Source: Mucilaginibacter pedocola (GTDB taxonomy: Bacteria; Bacteroidota; Bacteroidia; Sphingobacteriales; Sphingobacteriaceae). Taken from it: a DNA stretch of 64,000 nt. This document shows positions 51,208 through 59,851 of this stretch, piece by piece. Position 1 is the stretch's first letter; each line of letters opens with the position of its first letter. The stretch lies in NCBI RefSeq assembly GCF_002013915.1, contig NZ_MBTF01000038.1, positions 273,834-337,833 on the forward strand. Reading direction: 5' to 3'. The notes beneath the pieces were generated by a model that saw only the letters and a list, made by a program, of their open reading frames with translations, was not told the DNA's origin and did no database searches. The translations under genes and the position numbers were made by a program.

Positions 51208-51532
51208 TAACTTTATGTTTGAGCGCCGAAGTTATAAAATTAGTTGAAAAGTTATAAGTTTTATAGCCTGAAAAGTTAATTTATAATGGTTACAACTGTT
51301 GACAACCTGCAACTTAACTCCATTTTCTACTAAAACGATATATTTTATATGTTAAAGCGCTCTATTGCGTAACATTTTGGCTTTAAAACTGTAAGTATTA
51401 TAGGGGTGCTCATTGGCAATAAAGGCAGTTGTTAGTTGTTTTTTTTGTAGTGCAACCTTTAAACCATAGCAAATCTCATAACTAACACCTCAAATCTAAA
51501 ATATTTCGTTTCTTTGCAGTTACTTAACAGAC
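51208..51532. other. Divergent 325-bp upstream region of fbaA and accD
   Basis: AT-rich and without open frames of note. No exact TAnnTTTG box was found for either gene; the closest for accD is TTTCTTTG about 20 bases before its start. A tandem AAGTTATAA-type run (near 51232 and 51250) is the only visible repeat. Confidence 0.5.
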
Positions 51533-52411
51533 ATGGATATAAATATGGCGTGGTTTAAGCGAGAAAGTAAAGGGATAATTACAACTACCGAAGAAAAAAA
51601 AGAGGCCCCGGATGGTATCTGGAATAAATGCCCCAACTGTAAAAAACCCCTACACTACTCCGAACAAGTTGAAAACCAATACGTTTGCCACTATTGTGGC
51701 TTTCATATACGCATTGGCTCAAAAGAGTACTTTTCTATACTATTTGATAATAACCAGTTCACCGAACTGTTTACCGACCTAACCTCGGGCGACCCACTAC
51801 ACTTTACCGATACAAAAAAATATACCGACAGGCTTACCGAAACCAAAAAGAAGACCGGTTTGAAGGATGCTATACGCGCCGGTGTAGGTAAAATGAACGG
51901 CCAGGATGTGGTGATAGCCTGTATGGATTTTAACTTTATAGGCGGATCGATGGGTTCGGTAGTGGGCGAAAAGATAGCCCGCTCGATAGACCATAGCATC
52001 ACTAACAAGATACCTTTCCTGATGATATCAAAATCGGGGGGTGCCAGGATGATGGAAGCAGCCTTCTCGCTGATGCAGATGGCCAAAACATCGGCTAAGT
52101 TGGCGTTATTGGCACAAGCTAAAGTACCTTACATATCTTTATTAACCGACCCAACAACAGGTGGTGTAACCGCATCGTACGCTATGCTGGGCGATATTAA
52201 CATTGCCGAGCCCGGTGCACTGATAGGTTTTGCCGGCCCAAGGGTTATTAAAGAAACCATCAAAAAAGACTTACCAAAAGGTTTCCAAACGGCAGAATTT
52301 GTGCAGGAACACGGTTTCCTTGACTTTATTGTTGATCGCCGCGAAATGAAAGAGAAACTGGCGAGCTTCCTGAAAATGCTGGCGCCGGTTACCGAAAAAG
52401 AAATAATTTAA
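51533..52411 (+). CDS. accD: Acetyl-CoA carboxylase carboxyltransferase subunit beta
   Basis: AccD is the zinc-binding half of the carboxyltransferase that forms malonyl-CoA for fatty acid synthesis. The 292-residue product has the zinc ribbon C33-P-N-C36 and C52-H-Y-C55. The crotonase core shows DFNFIGGSMGSVVGEKIARS, ISKSGGARMMEAAFSLMQMA, and DPTTGGVTASYAMLGDINIA. The start may be ATG 51533 or 51545 (MAWFKRESKG, closer to the family start); I keep the longer. accA is not adjacent. A terminator follows. Confidence 0.95.
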   Translation: MDINMAWFKRESKGIITTTEEKKEAPDGIWNKCPNCKKPLHYSEQVENQYVCHYCGFHIRIGSKEYFSILFDNNQFTELFTDLTSGDPLHFTDTKKYTDRLTETKKKTGLKDAIRAGVGKMNGQDVVIACMDFNFIGGSMGSVVGEKIARSIDHSITNKIPFLMISKSGGARMMEAAFSLMQMAKTSAKLALLAQAKVPYISLLTDPTTGGVTASYAMLGDINIAEPGALIGFAGPRVIKETIKKDLPKGFQTAEFVQEHGFLDFIVDRREMKEKLASFLKMLAPVTEKEII

Positions 52412-52422
52412 AACGGATATTT

Positions 52423-52457
52423 AAAAAAAAGCCACCCGATTGGGTGGCTTTTTTTTT
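52423..52457 (+). terminator. Terminator of accD
   Basis: AAAGCCACCC pairs with GGGTGGCTTT around GATT, followed by a run of eight or more T. Confidence 0.9.
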
Positions 52458-52524
52458 GCCAAAATAAATCGTTCCTTTTAAAATTACGCAAAAAAACATA
52501 GATTGCAGTACCTAAAACTCCACA

Positions 52525-54225
52525 ATGAACACTTACATCTTAGAGCCGACAGTAGACCAAACTCAAGAATTTATTGAGATTGCAAATGACTTTTCTAATC
52601 CTCTTGACTTAGTGCGGGAAGGTATAAGCAACGCCTTTGACGCTGGTGCGAAAAATATATCAATGGTATTTGATGTAATCAGGGAAGACGGAAACCCAAT
52701 CCTTAATATTGTAATAAAAGATGATGGGACAGGGATGGACAAGATTGGCCTACAATCATTTTTTGATTTAGGTAATTCCCTAAGAAGAGGAATCGATGAT
52801 AAAATCGGCGAGAAAGGGCACGGAACAAAAGTTTACTTTAATAGTTCAGAAATTATAGTTACAACTATTAAAGATGGTCGGAAACTTATTGCTTCGATGA
52901 AAGATCCAATCAAAAAACTTCATAATAGAATAATACCAACTGTCGATGTAATCATTCAATCAGCAGACGAAAATGATCAAAATGGCTCCGAGATTCAAAT
53001 TAAGGGATACAACTTAAATAGAAGAGAAAAATTCACACATGAAGAGTTAAAAGATTACATTCTATGGTTTACTAAGATTGGCTCGGTTGAACAATTTTTC
53101 GGCATAAATGAGCATTCAGACGTTATCATATCTTTAAAAGGTCTAAATAGGAAAATTGCCGAAGAAATTAAATTCGGTCATTCATTTCCAGCTGAAAGTG
53201 CATCCGTTGATAAGCTTTTGGAAGCTCATTCTGTATCTGCACCGGATTATTACTGCAAGAGATTTGTTAAGACCGGCTATCTTAAAAATTTCCCCGAGAT
53301 TAGCTATGAAGCTGTTTTCTCAGTTGAAGGAAATAAAGTCAAACAAATTAATAACCCAATGATAAGGCGTAAAGGTCAAGTTGTCTTACCTGGTAGTTAC
53401 ACGGTAGCAGAACGGTATGGAGTGTGGTTATGCAAAGACTTTATTCCTATTCAACGAAAAAATGAATGGGTAAATTACAAAGGTTCAGAGTATATAAAGT
53501 TACACAGCTTTTTTAATTGTCAGGGTTTAAAATTAACGGCAAATAGAGGTTCTATTGACAACACACCAAGTGAAATATTGGCTGATATTCATGCAGAAGT
53601 AAGTTCGATATACGATCAAATTACTGAAAGTGATGACTCAACTTTATTGTCTTGGCTTGAACAAGAAGCGGACGGTTATCGCACAGTTCTAAAAGAGAAA
53701 AAAGACTTCGACTGGCGCGTAACAAAAGTTAACAGAAGTAATATTTGTGAATATAAAGGGCAAATATTAATAGAGCCTCAACGCGAATCTGGAGTATTTG
53801 CTTTGACCCTGCAACTACAAATATTAGAAAATGGTTTGTTCCCTTTCCACATATTGGACTACGACACGCATTCGGGTATCGATGTTATTGTAAAAGGTGA
53901 CGCTACTACACCTATTCAGATTTCTAAATTATATTATGTCGAGTTTAAAAACGTATTGACTACAGACTTTAATCATTCGTTTATAAATTTACATAGTATA
54001 GTTTGTTGGAATACAGGAATAAAACACAACGATTTAGTGAGAGACATGTCTGGAGAAGAACGAAAACTGGAAATTATCCAACCTAAAGACGAAAACGACT
54101 ATACCCGTTACTTTTTGGATAATCCACGGAAAGCTCATAAAATCGAAGTTTTTGTATCAAAGGATTATTTAAAACAAAAATTGGGGATTGAATTTAGGCC
54201 GAGAACAGAAAAGGATGTTTTATAG
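52525..54225 (+). CDS. GHKL ATPase fused to a probable PD-(D/E)XK nuclease domain
   Basis: I do not recognise a named family for this 566-residue protein. The N-terminus is a GHKL (Hsp90/MutL/MORC-like) ATPase: N-box E32-G-I-S-N36-A-F-D39, the DxGxG motif D66-D-G-T-G70 and GEKGHGTK (95-102). From about residue 405 a nuclease-like core can be read: E421 on a helix, D453 in SGIDVIVKGD and E473-F-K475 in LYYVEFKNVL, spacing normal for PD-(D/E)XK enzymes. The gene is AT-rich against its GC-richer neighbours and sits alone between two terminators, as transferred accessory genes often do. A role in DNA handling or defence is inferred only. Confidence 0.75.
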   Translation: MNTYILEPTVDQTQEFIEIANDFSNPLDLVREGISNAFDAGAKNISMVFDVIREDGNPILNIVIKDDGTGMDKIGLQSFFDLGNSLRRGIDDKIGEKGHGTKVYFNSSEIIVTTIKDGRKLIASMKDPIKKLHNRIIPTVDVIIQSADENDQNGSEIQIKGYNLNRREKFTHEELKDYILWFTKIGSVEQFFGINEHSDVIISLKGLNRKIAEEIKFGHSFPAESASVDKLLEAHSVSAPDYYCKRFVKTGYLKNFPEISYEAVFSVEGNKVKQINNPMIRRKGQVVLPGSYTVAERYGVWLCKDFIPIQRKNEWVNYKGSEYIKLHSFFNCQGLKLTANRGSIDNTPSEILADIHAEVSSIYDQITESDDSTLLSWLEQEADGYRTVLKEKKDFDWRVTKVNRSNICEYKGQILIEPQRESGVFALTLQLQILENGLFPFHILDYDTHSGIDVIVKGDATTPIQISKLYYVEFKNVLTTDFNHSFINLHSIVCWNTGIKHNDLVRDMSGEERKLEIIQPKDENDYTRYFLDNPRKAHKIEVFVSKDYLKQKLGIEFRPRTEKDVL

Positions 54226-54289
54226 TCGACCTGAAAACGAAACCAAATTTTATTTATAAGTCTCTGACAAACTGATGGCAAATAAAACA

Positions 54290-54322
54290 AAAGGGGCTGT
54301 ATTTATGATGCAGCCCCTTTTT
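54290..54322. terminator. Bidirectional terminator between the GHKL gene and GH31
   Basis: AAAAGGGGCTG pairs with CAGCCCCTTTT around TATTTATGATG, with A and T runs at both ends, serving both convergent genes. Confidence 0.85.
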
Positions 54323-54323
54323 G

Positions 54324-56804
54324 CTATTTCAGTATTTCTATCTGTTTAAAGTTCTTGGTGAACTTAAACTCGTAGGTTTTGTCGGCATTTACCGATACCT
54401 CTTTTATCTCTTTTCCATCGGCCATAATTTTTGATGGCTTAAATGGCAGCCCGTTTATTTTAAGGTGGTAACCCTCGTAACGTGGGGTGTATAAACCTTC
54501 CATGCTTTGTTTGATACTTAGCGATGTAGCAGTACCGTTTACGATGAATTTCTTTTCCAGATAAATATCCTGCTCGTAAGCAAAGGTTTCGCCGTAATCT
54601 TCAAACAGGAACGAGTTTACTTCGTAATCGCTATAGTAGATATTCAGCTTAACCTCCTCAATAGGTTTCTCGTTGGTGTATTGCATTACCGGGTATTCGG
54701 GTATTACCGAACCTGCTTTTACAAACAGCGGCATGGTATCCAATGGTGTAGCCACTTCTACTTCCTGGCCCCCCTCTGTCATCTCCAGGCTCCAGAAGTT
54801 GTACCATTTGCCTTTTGGCAGGTATACCTTACGGCTGGTTTGGCCCGGCTCCAATACAGGGCATACCAATATTTTATCGCCGTAGGTAAACTCGTCCTGG
54901 CGGTAGTGGTTGCTGTAAGTACCTTGTTCGTGCATTACAACCGGCCTCAATATAGGGAAACCGTAACGGTGGTGCTCCCAAAATGCTGAGTACAGGTATG
55001 GGATCAATCTGTAACGCAGCTCGATAAACTTACGGTTGATGGCGGTGAACGGCTCACCAAAGCTCCATGGCTCGCGCTCTTTGGTATCACCGGCAGAGTG
55101 CGCGCGCATAAACGGCGAGAAGGTACCCATCTGTATCCAGCGGGTAAACAGTTCGCCATCGGGCTCGCCGCTAAAACCGCCAATATCAGTTCCGCAGAAA
55201 GAGATACCCGATACCGACAAACGCTGCAATTGCACGTTACCAATCTTCAGGTGCTCCCACGAGGCAACGTTATCGCCCGTCCAAACCGACGAGTAACGCT
55301 GCACACCCGCATATCCAGCACGAGTTATGGTGAAAGGGCGTTTATTTTTAAGTTGCTTGCGCAAGCCTTCGTAAGTGGCGCGCACCATTTGCATACCGTA
55401 CACGTTGTGTGCCTTGCGGTGGCTTCCGCGGAAACCATCGTATTGGTGGCGAACATCATCGGGGAAGGTGCCCGAACCAAATACGGCAGGCTCGTTCATA
55501 TCGTTCCAAACACCGGCAACGCCCAGGTCAACCAATTCATCGAACAAACCACCCCACCAGGTACGTACCTCGGGGTTAGTAAAATCGGGGAACTGGCAGC
55601 GGCCCGGCCATACGTGCCCCTCCATAAAGTAGTCGTCGCTGCGGCGGCAGAAATAGCGTTTCTCTTTACCCTCTTTAAACACCCAGTAATTATCATCCAC
55701 ACGTATACCCGGGTCGATTATAACTACCGTTTTAAAGCCGTTGGCCTTCAGGTCCTCGATCATTTTACGCGGGTTCGGAAAATATTTAGCGTTCCAGGTA
55801 AAGCAACGGTAGCCATCCATGTAATCGATATCTAAATAGATACCATCGCACGGGATCTTATTCTGGCGGAAACCGTTAGCAATTACACGCACCTTATTTT
55901 CGGGATAGTAACTCCAGCGGCATTGGTGGTACCCCAGCGCCCAAAGCGGCGGCATAGGGTGTGTACCGGTAAGTATATGGTAATTCTTCACCACGTCCAT
56001 CATGTGCGGGCCGTGGATGTAGTAATATTGCAGTTCGCCACCATCAGCCCAAAAGCTGGTTTTGGTGCGGTCTTCGGCGCCAAAGTCGAAGTGGGCTTTA
56101 AAGGTATTATCAAAGAATATACCGTGAGCTATACCTTCGTTCACGCTGATGTAGAACGGGATAGAGCGGTACAGCGGATCTTGGTTCCAGCCGTATGAAT
56201 AGGCATCGGTGTTCCAGTTCTTTAAACGCTTGCCGCGAAGATTAAACTCGGTAGCCTTATCGCCCAGTCCGAAAAAGCTTTCTTCGGGTGCACAGGTTTT
56301 GGTGCAGAATACATAGTACCCGCCAAATTTCACGTTCTCTTCCCAGTGCATTGGAGCTGCATCGCTGCTGGTGGTTACACCGTTACTGTCCGAAAATGAG
56401 ATAAAGAAATCTTGCTTGCGGATATGGCAATTTACCGCTTCGGTAGATACCCTAAACTCCAGCTCGTTCTCGGCCAGAGTGAACTTAACCGGCTTGGTTG
56501 GCAGTTCGGGCACGGCATAGCTAAACTCATCCAAAAAAACACTGTGGGGTGCTAAACGCACGCGGATGATCTCTTTGGTAACAACCGTTACTTCTATACT
56601 GGCATCGCCATCGGTAAAAAAGAACTTGCTGCCCTTTTGTTCTGCGTGGTTGGGAACGCCCAGGTATTTTTTTACGATGGGCTTAATGCCATCTGCCGGG
56701 TTATTTAAGTGGTGGAACTCTTCTTCGTCAACTTCGATATCCTCCGATAAAAGCAACTTGGCCGTCAACAGTTCGGGGTTCGGATCAGGTACGTTTTCTT
56801 TCAT
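54324..56804 (-). CDS. Glycoside hydrolase family 31 alpha-glucosidase
   Basis: The 826-residue protein is a GH31 enzyme. An N-terminal beta-sandwich (residues 60-260) leads to the barrel with IPCDGIYLDIDYMDGYRCFT, and the nucleophile Asp in GVWNDMNEPAVFG. ITRAGYAGVQRYSSVWTGDN, FCGTDIGGFSGEPDGELFTR (acid/base Asp region) and FMRAHSAGD follow. The C-terminal beta domains end with EYPVMQYTNEKPIEEVKLNI. It lacks a signal peptide, so it is probably cytoplasmic and works on maltodextrins with the GH13 and GH65 enzymes on the same strand. The N-terminal 35 residues are extra compared with common forms. Confidence 0.93.
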   Translation of the reverse strand: MKENVPDPNPELLTAKLLLSEDIEVDEEEFHHLNNPADGIKPIVKKYLGVPNHAEQKGSKFFFTDGDASIEVTVVTKEIIRVRLAPHSVFLDEFSYAVPELPTKPVKFTLAENELEFRVSTEAVNCHIRKQDFFISFSDSNGVTTSSDAAPMHWEENVKFGGYYVFCTKTCAPEESFFGLGDKATEFNLRGKRLKNWNTDAYSYGWNQDPLYRSIPFYISVNEGIAHGIFFDNTFKAHFDFGAEDRTKTSFWADGGELQYYYIHGPHMMDVVKNYHILTGTHPMPPLWALGYHQCRWSYYPENKVRVIANGFRQNKIPCDGIYLDIDYMDGYRCFTWNAKYFPNPRKMIEDLKANGFKTVVIIDPGIRVDDNYWVFKEGKEKRYFCRRSDDYFMEGHVWPGRCQFPDFTNPEVRTWWGGLFDELVDLGVAGVWNDMNEPAVFGSGTFPDDVRHQYDGFRGSHRKAHNVYGMQMVRATYEGLRKQLKNKRPFTITRAGYAGVQRYSSVWTGDNVASWEHLKIGNVQLQRLSVSGISFCGTDIGGFSGEPDGELFTRWIQMGTFSPFMRAHSAGDTKEREPWSFGEPFTAINRKFIELRYRLIPYLYSAFWEHHRYGFPILRPVVMHEQGTYSNHYRQDEFTYGDKILVCPVLEPGQTSRKVYLPKGKWYNFWSLEMTEGGQEVEVATPLDTMPLFVKAGSVIPEYPVMQYTNEKPIEEVKLNIYYSDYEVNSFLFEDYGETFAYEQDIYLEKKFIVNGTATSLSIKQSMEGLYTPRYEGYHLKINGLPFKPSKIMADGKEIKEVSVNADKTYEFKFTKNFKQIEILK

Positions 56805-56824
56805 ACAAGTTTAAAATGCTGCTG

Positions 56825-56854
56825 CACTTTGTTAATTATTATTTAAACAAAGTG
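56825..56854. promoter_or_regulatory. 9-bp inverted repeat upstream of GH31
   Basis: CACTTTGTT (56825-56833) is the exact complement of AACAAAGTG (56846-56854) across a 12-base AT-rich spacer, ending about 20 bases before the GH31 start. It may be an operator for a sugar-responsive regulator or a hairpin between GH13 and GH31. Confidence 0.5.
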
Positions 56855-56955
56855 TAAAAATTACATCAGCTAATAGTGTTATCAGCTAAGAAACGATTTA
56901 TTACTGAATGTTCAAGCCATAATTGAGCCAAAATGACACAATGAGTAATATGATT

Positions 56956-58671
56956 TTAAAAATTTAACAGCATTCCGCTTATAGAATTAACATTTATTTC
57001 AACTCCGGAGTAAATATCATCTGTTTCAACAACGTTTTTTGTTAGCAGATCCGTAAAATTCACTTTCCCATCCAAACCGAACTTTTGCAGCAGATCATCC
57101 GGCAATTTTACACGGATGTTTTTTTCGGCACGGTTAAAATTCGCAACCACTAAAACGCGTTGCTGTTGGGTGTAACGTACATAAATATAGAGTTTTGTAT
57201 CAAAACCGGGCTGGCGCTCGTTGGCTATCATCAGCTCGTAAAAGGCACCAGAGCGAAGCGCTTCGTTATCTTTCACGGCATTAAGCAGGTTACTATAGAA
57301 GGCGCGTAGTTCGCGCTGTTCTGTTGACAAACCTCCCCCATCGAACGCGGAATTGTTTACCCACTTTTGAAATTCGGGCATGCCCCAATAATCAAAAATG
57401 GTACTACGCCCATCATCTCCGCTAAAGCCTTGTGCACCCGCCGCAGGTTCGCCTACTTCCTGCCCGCTGTATACCATTACCGGCCCATCGGCTAATGTAG
57501 CGCTCACTATCATGCCCGGTACGGCATACCAGGGGTTACCGGCGAAGAAACGGCTGGCAATGCGTTGCTCATCGTGGTTTTCCATAAAGCGCAGCATGTG
57601 GCTGTCGATATCCTTACAGTGGGTGTTCCAAACAGCGTTGATATCCCAGGTACTACTCCAGCCATCGTTGCTGGTAAGCTTGCGTATGGCATCGTAAAGC
57701 CCCACCTTATCGTACAGGTAATCGAACCCGCCTTTTTGGATATAGTTATAGTATTGATTTTTATCGTATGCCTCGCCAATGAATATAAGATCGGGGTGGG
57801 TTACTTTTAGTTTAGGGATAAGCCATGCCCAAAATTCTACGGGCACCATTTCTATCATATCGCAGCGGAAGCCATCCACCCCCATTTCGGCCCAGTGGGC
57901 GAGTATATGGTGCATTTTGTACCAAAGCGGCGGCACATGTCCGAAATAGGTTTTATGCCCATCGAGATAGTAAACACCATAGTTCAGTTTAATGGTCTCG
58001 AACCAGTCATTTATGGAGGGTGCCGGCCAAAACACATCGTTGCCTGTAGCTTTAGCAGGAAACTCGTCAAATTGACCATCCTTTAGCGGCGAGGTAAATT
58101 CATCGCCGCCCGGGTTGTAACCCTGGGGTACGCTGAAATGCTGGCCGGGGATATAGTAAAAATCATTCTCCTGGGTAAAGGCCTGCGTGGTATCATCGTC
58201 CTCCCCAAAATCGCGTACAGATTTGGGGCGGGCATCTGAGGCATAGGTACGTGCTACGTGGTTGGGCACAAAATCAATAATAACCTTCAGCCCCGCCATG
58301 TGGGTGCGGGTAACCAAGTCCTGAAATTCGTTCACACGGTTGTTCACGTCAACCGCCAGATCGGGTGCTATATCGTAATAATCCTTAATGGCGTAGGGCG
58401 AACCGGCGCGACCTTTCACAACATCGGGGTCGTCGGTTTTGATACCATAGGCGGAGTGATCCGTCATGGTAGCATGCTCTATTACCCCGGTATACCAAAC
58501 ATGGCTAAAACCCATGGCGCTCAGTTCGGCAAGGGCTTTATCCGTAATATCGTTCAGTTTGCCGCAGCCGTTCTCTTCCACCGAACCGTAGAACTTGTTG
58601 GTTGTATTGGTATTGCCGAAAAGGCGCGGCAGCATCTGGTAAATTATGAGTTTATGATCGGGAATGTTCAT
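56956..58671 (-). CDS. Alpha-amylase family (GH13) enzyme
   Basis: The 571-residue protein is a GH13 enzyme acting on alpha-1,4-glucans. Conserved region I is KVIIDFVPNHVAR, region II GVDGFRCDMIEM with the nucleophile Asp, region III IFIGEAYDKNQ with the acid/base Glu, and region IV RFMENHDEQRIAS with the stabilising Asp. There is no signal peptide, suggesting a cytoplasmic maltodextrin enzyme. Its start is divergent from the Rpn gene across 49 bases, and GH31 follows on the same strand, so the two probably share a transcript. Exact product specificity is uncertain. Confidence 0.93.
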   Translation of the reverse strand: MNIPDHKLIIYQMLPRLFGNTNTTNKFYGSVEENGCGKLNDITDKALAELSAMGFSHVWYTGVIEHATMTDHSAYGIKTDDPDVVKGRAGSPYAIKDYYDIAPDLAVDVNNRVNEFQDLVTRTHMAGLKVIIDFVPNHVARTYASDARPKSVRDFGEDDDTTQAFTQENDFYYIPGQHFSVPQGYNPGGDEFTSPLKDGQFDEFPAKATGNDVFWPAPSINDWFETIKLNYGVYYLDGHKTYFGHVPPLWYKMHHILAHWAEMGVDGFRCDMIEMVPVEFWAWLIPKLKVTHPDLIFIGEAYDKNQYYNYIQKGGFDYLYDKVGLYDAIRKLTSNDGWSSTWDINAVWNTHCKDIDSHMLRFMENHDEQRIASRFFAGNPWYAVPGMIVSATLADGPVMVYSGQEVGEPAAGAQGFSGDDGRSTIFDYWGMPEFQKWVNNSAFDGGGLSTEQRELRAFYSNLLNAVKDNEALRSGAFYELMIANERQPGFDTKLYIYVRYTQQQRVLVVANFNRAEKNIRVKLPDDLLQKFGLDGKVNFTDLLTKNVVETDDIYSGVEINVNSISGMLLNF

Positions 58672-58709
58672 GCTAAAAGGTTAAGGCGCGAAAATAAACA
58701 TTAAACATT

Positions 58710-58717
58710 TATATTTG
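58710..58717 (+). promoter_or_regulatory. Minus-7 box abutting the Rpn start codon
   Basis: TATATTTG matches TAnnTTTG and ends 3 bases before ATG 58721. If used, the mRNA would begin at or very near the start codon (leaderless). Confidence 0.45.
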
Positions 58718-58720
58718 GAC

Positions 58721-59617
58721 ATGCCTGAAACCGACCCACCTAAGCCCGGAAGATATATTGACCCATTGGTTGATTTTTCCTTTAAGAAAATATTCGGCAC
58801 CGAATCCAATAAGGACATATTGATCGCTTTTTTGAATGAAATATTTAAAAACCGAAAACATATTGTTGACTTGGTCTACAATAAGAACGAACATTATGGA
58901 GACACACAAAATGAAGGTTCCGCGATATTCGACTTGCTCTGTACCGGCGATAAAGGCGAACGTTTCGTGATTGAACTTCAACGCGCTAAACAAGGGTACT
59001 TTAAGGAGCGGGCACTGTTTTACACGTCCCGACTCATTAGCGAACAAGCACCAAAAGGAAAACGAAGCGAATGGGCATACAACATTGCAGAAGTTTACTT
59101 TGTTGCCCTGCTGGAAGATTTTACGCTTGAAGGTACCACACCTGAAACTTATCTGCATAATATTGCCCTTTGCAATACCGAAACAGGTGAAATATTTTAC
59201 AATAAATTGGGTTATACCTATATAGAATTAAGTAAATTTGATAAAAGCGAAAGTGAACTGGGAAATGAGCTTGAAGCCTGGCTGTACTCACTTTTGCACA
59301 TGCCGGAACTTGACGAAGTTCCAAGCCATTTGAAAACGCCTATATTTGAAAAACTATTCGGCATTGCCGAGTATACAAACCTTAGCAAGGAGGAAAAAAC
59401 AATGTACGATAACAGCTTAAAGTATAAATGGGACAATAAGAATGTATTGGACTATGCCGTGCAGGAAGCAGAACATAGAGGTATAGAGAAAGGTATTGAG
59501 AAAGGTGAGCATCAAAAAGCCATTGACATCGCAAGGGAATTAAAAAGCGAAGGTTTAGGAATTGAGTTTATTGCAAAAACAACTAAACTTTCTATTGAAG
59601 AAATAAAAGCGCTTTAA
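58721..59617 (+). CDS. Rpn-type recombination-promoting nuclease (PD-(D/E)XK transposase-like)
   Basis: The 298-residue protein belongs to the Rpn/PD-(D/E)XK transposase family. Motifs are YIDPLVDFSFKKIFG at the start, D71 in AIFDLLC, and E85-L-Q87 in FVIELQRAK, the Rpn form of ExK with Gln. RALFYTSRLISEQ and FVALLEDFTL follow. The C-terminal quarter begins at an internal Met in EEKTMYDNSLKYKWDNKN and ends SIEEIKAL. In E. coli the C-terminal part of Rpn is also made separately and restrains the nuclease. The start is ATG 58721; a TTG two codons earlier is less likely. It lies inside maltodextrin genes on the opposite strand. Two free copies of the C-terminal module follow. Confidence 0.88.
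   Translation: MPETDPPKPGRYIDPLVDFSFKKIFGTESNKDILIAFLNEIFKNRKHIVDLVYNKNEHYGDTQNEGSAIFDLLCTGDKGERFVIELQRAKQGYFKERALFYTSRLISEQAPKGKRSEWAYNIAEVYFVALLEDFTLEGTTPETYLHNIALCNTETGEIFYNKLGYTYIELSKFDKSESELGNELEAWLYSLLHMPELDEVPSHLKTPIFEKLFGIAEYTNLSKEEKTMYDNSLKYKWDNKNVLDYAVQEAEHRGIEKGIEKGEHQKAIDIARELKSEGLGIEFIAKTTKLSIEEIKAL
59402..59617 (+). CDS. Possible internal C-terminal product of the Rpn gene (RpnS-like)
   Basis: An ATG at 59402, in frame with the Rpn gene, is preceded by AAGGAGG at 59387-59393 with an 8-base gap, an ideal Shine-Dalgarno. It would give a 71-residue protein beginning MYDNSLKYKWDNKN, the same start as the two free copies downstream. In E. coli a short internal product of this kind acts as antitoxin. 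Bacteroidota ribosomes use Shine-Dalgarno weakly, and the bases are also coding for SKEEK, so expression is inference. Confidence 0.45.
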   Translation: MYDNSLKYKWDNKNVLDYAVQEAEHRGIEKGIEKGEHQKAIDIARELKSEGLGIEFIAKTTKLSIEEIKAL

Positions 59618-59630
59618 TATTTTCCCACCA

Positions 59631-59834
59631 ATGTACGATAGCAGTATGAAATATAAATGGGATAACAAAAATGTGCTTGATTACGCTGTGCAAGAAGCTG
59701 AAGCGAAAGGCAAAGAAGAAGGTGCACATGACAAAGCTCTAACCATTGCTCGTGAATTAAAAAAAGAGGGTTTAGCGCTCGAGTTCATTGCAAAAACCAC
59801 GGGGTTGTTAATTGATGAATTAAAAACACTGTAA
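59631..59834 (+). CDS. Stand-alone copy 1 of the Rpn C-terminal module
   Basis: This 67-residue open frame begins MYDSSMKYKWDNKNVLDYAV and matches the Rpn C-terminus closely, including QEAEAKGKEEGAHDKALTIA and the end FIAKTTGLLIDELKTL. It starts 13 bases after the Rpn stop, in a different frame. The start Met, the length and the final helix-turn-helix-like IAKTTGL are all kept, as expected for selected protein rather than a fragment. It could bind the nuclease as a separate inhibitor or dimer partner, or be a spare C-terminal segment. No other relatives are in the window. Confidence 0.75.
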   Translation: MYDSSMKYKWDNKNVLDYAVQEAEAKGKEEGAHDKALTIARELKKEGLALEFIAKTTGLLIDELKTL

Positions 59835-59851
59835 TACTTTATTGCCGAACA

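Noticed and set aside
55098..55835. 245-residue open frame antisense to GH31
   Set aside because: GH31 on the minus strand has all catalytic motifs; this frame has none and follows from codon bias.
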